DNA from: Rhodamnia argentea
Taxonomy: Eukaryota; Streptophyta; Magnoliopsida; Myrtales; Myrtaceae
Assembly (NCBI RefSeq): GCF_020921035.1
Contig: NC_063160.1
Coordinates: 21,301,595 to 21,365,594 of the forward strand
Length of the DNA: 64,000 nucleotides
Direction: 5' to 3'
The notes beneath the pieces were generated by a model. The model searched no databases and was not told the origin of the DNA. It saw nothing but the letters and a program-made list of their open reading frames with translations. Positions within the stretch are counted from its first letter, which is position 1. The number at the start of each line of letters is the position of its first letter. Positions 61,801 through 64,000 of the stretch are shown here, piece after piece. Position numbers and translations under genes: made by a program.

Positions 61801-63565
61801 ACTCATAAAGGGATTGGTAGAAGTGCCCAATGCGTTCCTTTAGCATGGTGGGCTCCCTACACCAATTCTGATCATCAATCTTTAACATTAAAATTTTGTT
61901 TCGCTGCCTTCTTTGAACTGGGGTAGCATGAAAGTATCTCGTATTTCTGTCCCCCCACTTTAACCACGATATTCTTGATCTCATAGCCCAATACATCTCT
62001 TCTTGCCTCCAATATTTCTCTATTTGCTCTTTTATCCGCTGGGTTTCTTCTTTTCTCGAGTTTCCATCCATTCTATTAGACAATTCAGTAAGCTCTCTTT
62101 TCAGCCTTTGGACTTCTAGAAATGCATTGGAAAATTTGCACTTGCTCCATCTTGCCAAAGCATCAGTAACTTTGCATATTCTATTTGCTAGGTTCAGCTG
62201 AGAGTTTTGCTGATGATCCCACACCCCCTTAACCACTTCTAGGCACTCCTTATCATCTAACCAGTATGCTTCAAACCTGAATTCCTTCTTCTAGTCCACT
62301 GCGGATTTAGAGATAGAAGAATCGGGCTGTGGTCCGATCCAATGGCAGGCAAAGCAAAAGCTTCAGCATTTTGATACATTACTCACTATTCCATGTTACA
62401 GAGTACTCTATCCAACCTTTTTTTGACCAAAGCTTCTCCTTCCCTATTATTGGCCCATGTGAAAGTGCATCCCTTGCTCTCTACATTCATTAACAAACAG
62501 TCATGCGGCAAGTTGGGAAAGGCATCAACTCGATAGTAGTCAGTTTCCTTTTTACCAAACTTCTCCCAATGGTATAACGTCTCATTGAAGTCCCCAATGC
62601 AAATCCAAGGAAGGCTGTTGATAGAGTGAATGTACCGAATAAGCTGCCATAATGCAAGCCTTTCTTGAAAATTCGTGGGGGCATGTAAGAAAGATATTCT
62701 CATTAATATACCACTGCTCAGTTCTTTACATATGACATCTATTAATTCACTTGAACTAAACTCCACATCCACCGACACCTCAGCGTTCCACATTAGTGCC
62801 AAACCCCCCGCAATACCCCTTGGGTCAATCAACATTATATTTTGATACTGAAGTTGCTTCCTCACTTTTTCTACGACACACTCTTTATTCTTTGTTTCCA
62901 TCAAGAAAATGAGATCGGGCTTCTCTTGAGCCTCTAAGGCTCTAAGATGTTGGCATGTCAGGGGATTACCCAATCCCTGACAAGTCCAGCTCAAAATCTT
63001 CATATATGCTTTTCCTCGGGCATTTCCTCAAACACATAGGGTACAACATATTCTGACATCAAACTGCCCATACTTATGCATATTGCCGCAAGCCATAGTT
63101 CCTCATCTAACTCCCTCTCCATGGTTCCTACAGCCTTACTGTGTCAAGACTTGAAGATATCAACCCATCAGACTTTGCAATCCAAAACCAGAAGAGAGAA
63201 GGAAGGACGAACCAACATAAGACTAAGCAATGAGATCGGAGTCAACTGAGACCCCACTGTGGGGGTTGGGTTTTGCTTCGGTGATGGGTAAAGGGGAGTA
63301 TGAAGTGAGGTGATTAGTTGAATAGGCTGGTCAAGGTCTTGGCTGGATGGAAGTTGGAATGGCGTAATAGTGTGGTCAGTGAAGGTAGGATGTTGTGGTG
63401 TGGAATGAAGAAATCATGTGGTGTATGAGGGTAAATGGTTACTGTTGGATTTCATGGTTGGGTAATTGGCTAAAGGGTGATTAGGGTTTGACAAACTATC
63501 ACCATGGATAGGGGAAACTCTTCACTAGGAAGAGAGAAGGAGCCAGTTTGTGGTCTGTGACATTG
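58851..63565 (-). mobile_element. L1-type LINE (non-LTR retrotransposon), minus strand, probably 5' incomplete
   Basis: The element is oriented leftward. Its 3' tail appears as a T run at 58851-58861 on the + strand. A 7-bp target-site duplication ACAAAAT lies at 58844-58850 and 63566-63572; the uninterrupted site acgtacaaaatgaaaaatg is seen at about 35081-35099 in alpha, confirming the insertion. It is 4.7 kb long and carries endonuclease, reverse transcriptase and RNase H sequence. About 560 bp upstream of the endonuclease hold no recognisable gag-like ORF1, so the copy is probably 5' truncated or the leader is decayed. Confidence 0.92.
58889..63003 (-). pseudogene. LINE ORF2: endonuclease, reverse transcriptase and RNase H, frameshifted
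   Basis: Reading on the minus strand: apurinic-type endonuclease at 63003-62386 (MKILSWTCQGLGN, METKN, GDFNE), with its SDHSP motif downstream in another frame. Next comes the RT N-terminal region at 62236-61559 (ATKAPGPDGING), then fingers and palm at 61544-61195 (PISLCN, LKLDMQKAYDRVEW) and 61188-60466 (RQGDPLSPYLF, FADDAIFF). A zinc-knuckle/connector follows at 60408-59520 (CPVCGRAPETLEHLFILC), and RNase H at 59390-58889 (YNVDGSW ... VSTDS ... HEDRGKNQAVDW). At least four frameshifts or stops (about 62386, 61590, 61195 and 60466-60410, plus one near 59233) separate these blocks, so no functional polyprotein is made. RNase H of the RVT_3 type is usual in plant L1 lineages. Confidence 0.9.
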
Positions 63566-63572
63566 ACAAAAT

Positions 63573-64000
63573 GAAAAATGAGTTATTCAACAAAACCATA
63601 TATCAAATCAATCAACAATATGAAACATCAATGGTCAATTCCGTAGATCAACCTAGTGCTCAATATTCAACTATGGTCACGTTTAATGAGGTCTCTACTT
63701 ATACCAGTTGGCTCGACCTAAAAGATATCCTAAAAGTAATATCATACTCAACCCCTCAACGTGTTTTAAACATAGTGTCGATGAGCATGACATCATAATT
63801 CATCCTCTAAAGACAACAAATCAAATTCAGAATACATCTTATAAAAATATTTTATAAATTGAAACATATAACCTTTCACAATTCAATTTACCAAATACAA
63901 TGCATTTCATAAAATAATTCACAAATCAATGCATACAATCTTTGGCTATTCTTTTCACAAGGCATTCACAAATGATCATTTCAAACAATGCTTTCTAATG
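63573..64000. other. Unit gamma continuing: upstream region of the next amidase
   Basis: Matches about 35090-35520 upstream of A3 closely, including the recurrent 75-codon frame (63550-63798, whose first codons lie in the LINE end) and its early stop. No gene within the window. Confidence 0.6.

Larger units (their letters stand above)
56261..64000. repeat. Segmental tandem repeat unit gamma (incomplete at window end)
   Basis: Third unit start. 56261-58850 is collinear with the start of beta, is interrupted by the LINE, and resumes at 63566-64000, matching about 35085-35520 upstream of A3. By this alignment a further amidase should start some 330-420 bp beyond the window. Confidence 0.82.

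Overview
The window is nuclear DNA of a flowering plant, most likely a woody eudicot. The evidence is GT-AG introns of plant size, a plant-specific NUP188 homologue, a plant cyclophilin with the plant loop insertion, a plant eIF4B, secretory-type plant amidases, and abundant MITEs, a solo LTR and an L1-type LINE. The species cannot be fixed from sequence alone.

Layout. (1) About 1-20,070 is a conserved housekeeping block, all on the + strand: the 3' two thirds of NUP188 (18 exons, 407-10050), an intronless cytosolic cyclophilin (11910-12428) and a two-exon eIF4B (17383-20069). From memory, the same three families lie close together on Arabidopsis chromosome 4 (At4g38760, At4g38740/ROC1, At4g38710), so this looks like an old syntenic block. 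The spacers hold non-autonomous DNA transposons with readable target-site duplications (TSDs): one PIF/Harbinger-like element with a GC-rich core, two hAT-like elements and a foldback element.

(2) About 21,400-64,000 is a young, expanding cluster of amidase-signature genes. A1 (21589-25018) and A2 (25626-29140) are tandem five-exon paralogues about 4.0 kb apart. A3 (35848-38283) and A4 (47749-50144) are a second subfamily lying in large tandem repeat units. The unit breakpoint is inside exon 5 of A2, so the cluster reads: unit alpha (28963-44354), unit beta (44355-56260, 11.9 kb), and the start of unit gamma (56261 to the window end), whose amidase should begin just beyond the window. Each unit starts with a copy of the A2 3' end, then carries an amidase, foldback elements and a 3.1-kb solo LTR with a CATAA TSD. 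In alpha the region upstream of A3 has additionally been triplicated in roughly 1.8-kb steps. Gamma alone was later hit by an L1-like LINE (58851-63565, minus strand, 7-bp TSD).

State of the amidases. A1, A2 and A3 are open through all five exons with the Lys-cisSer-Ser triad; A4 is broken by a 1-bp frameshift in exon 3; two exon-5-only fragments (44355 and 56261) lost their stop codon and read on. Odd points are a Gly-to-Ser change beside the A2 nucleophile and a 13-residue C-terminal extension in A3. I saw no wholly new biological system. The most interesting signal is the layered history of the amidase array, readable from shared insertions, junction microhomology and a palindromic junction.
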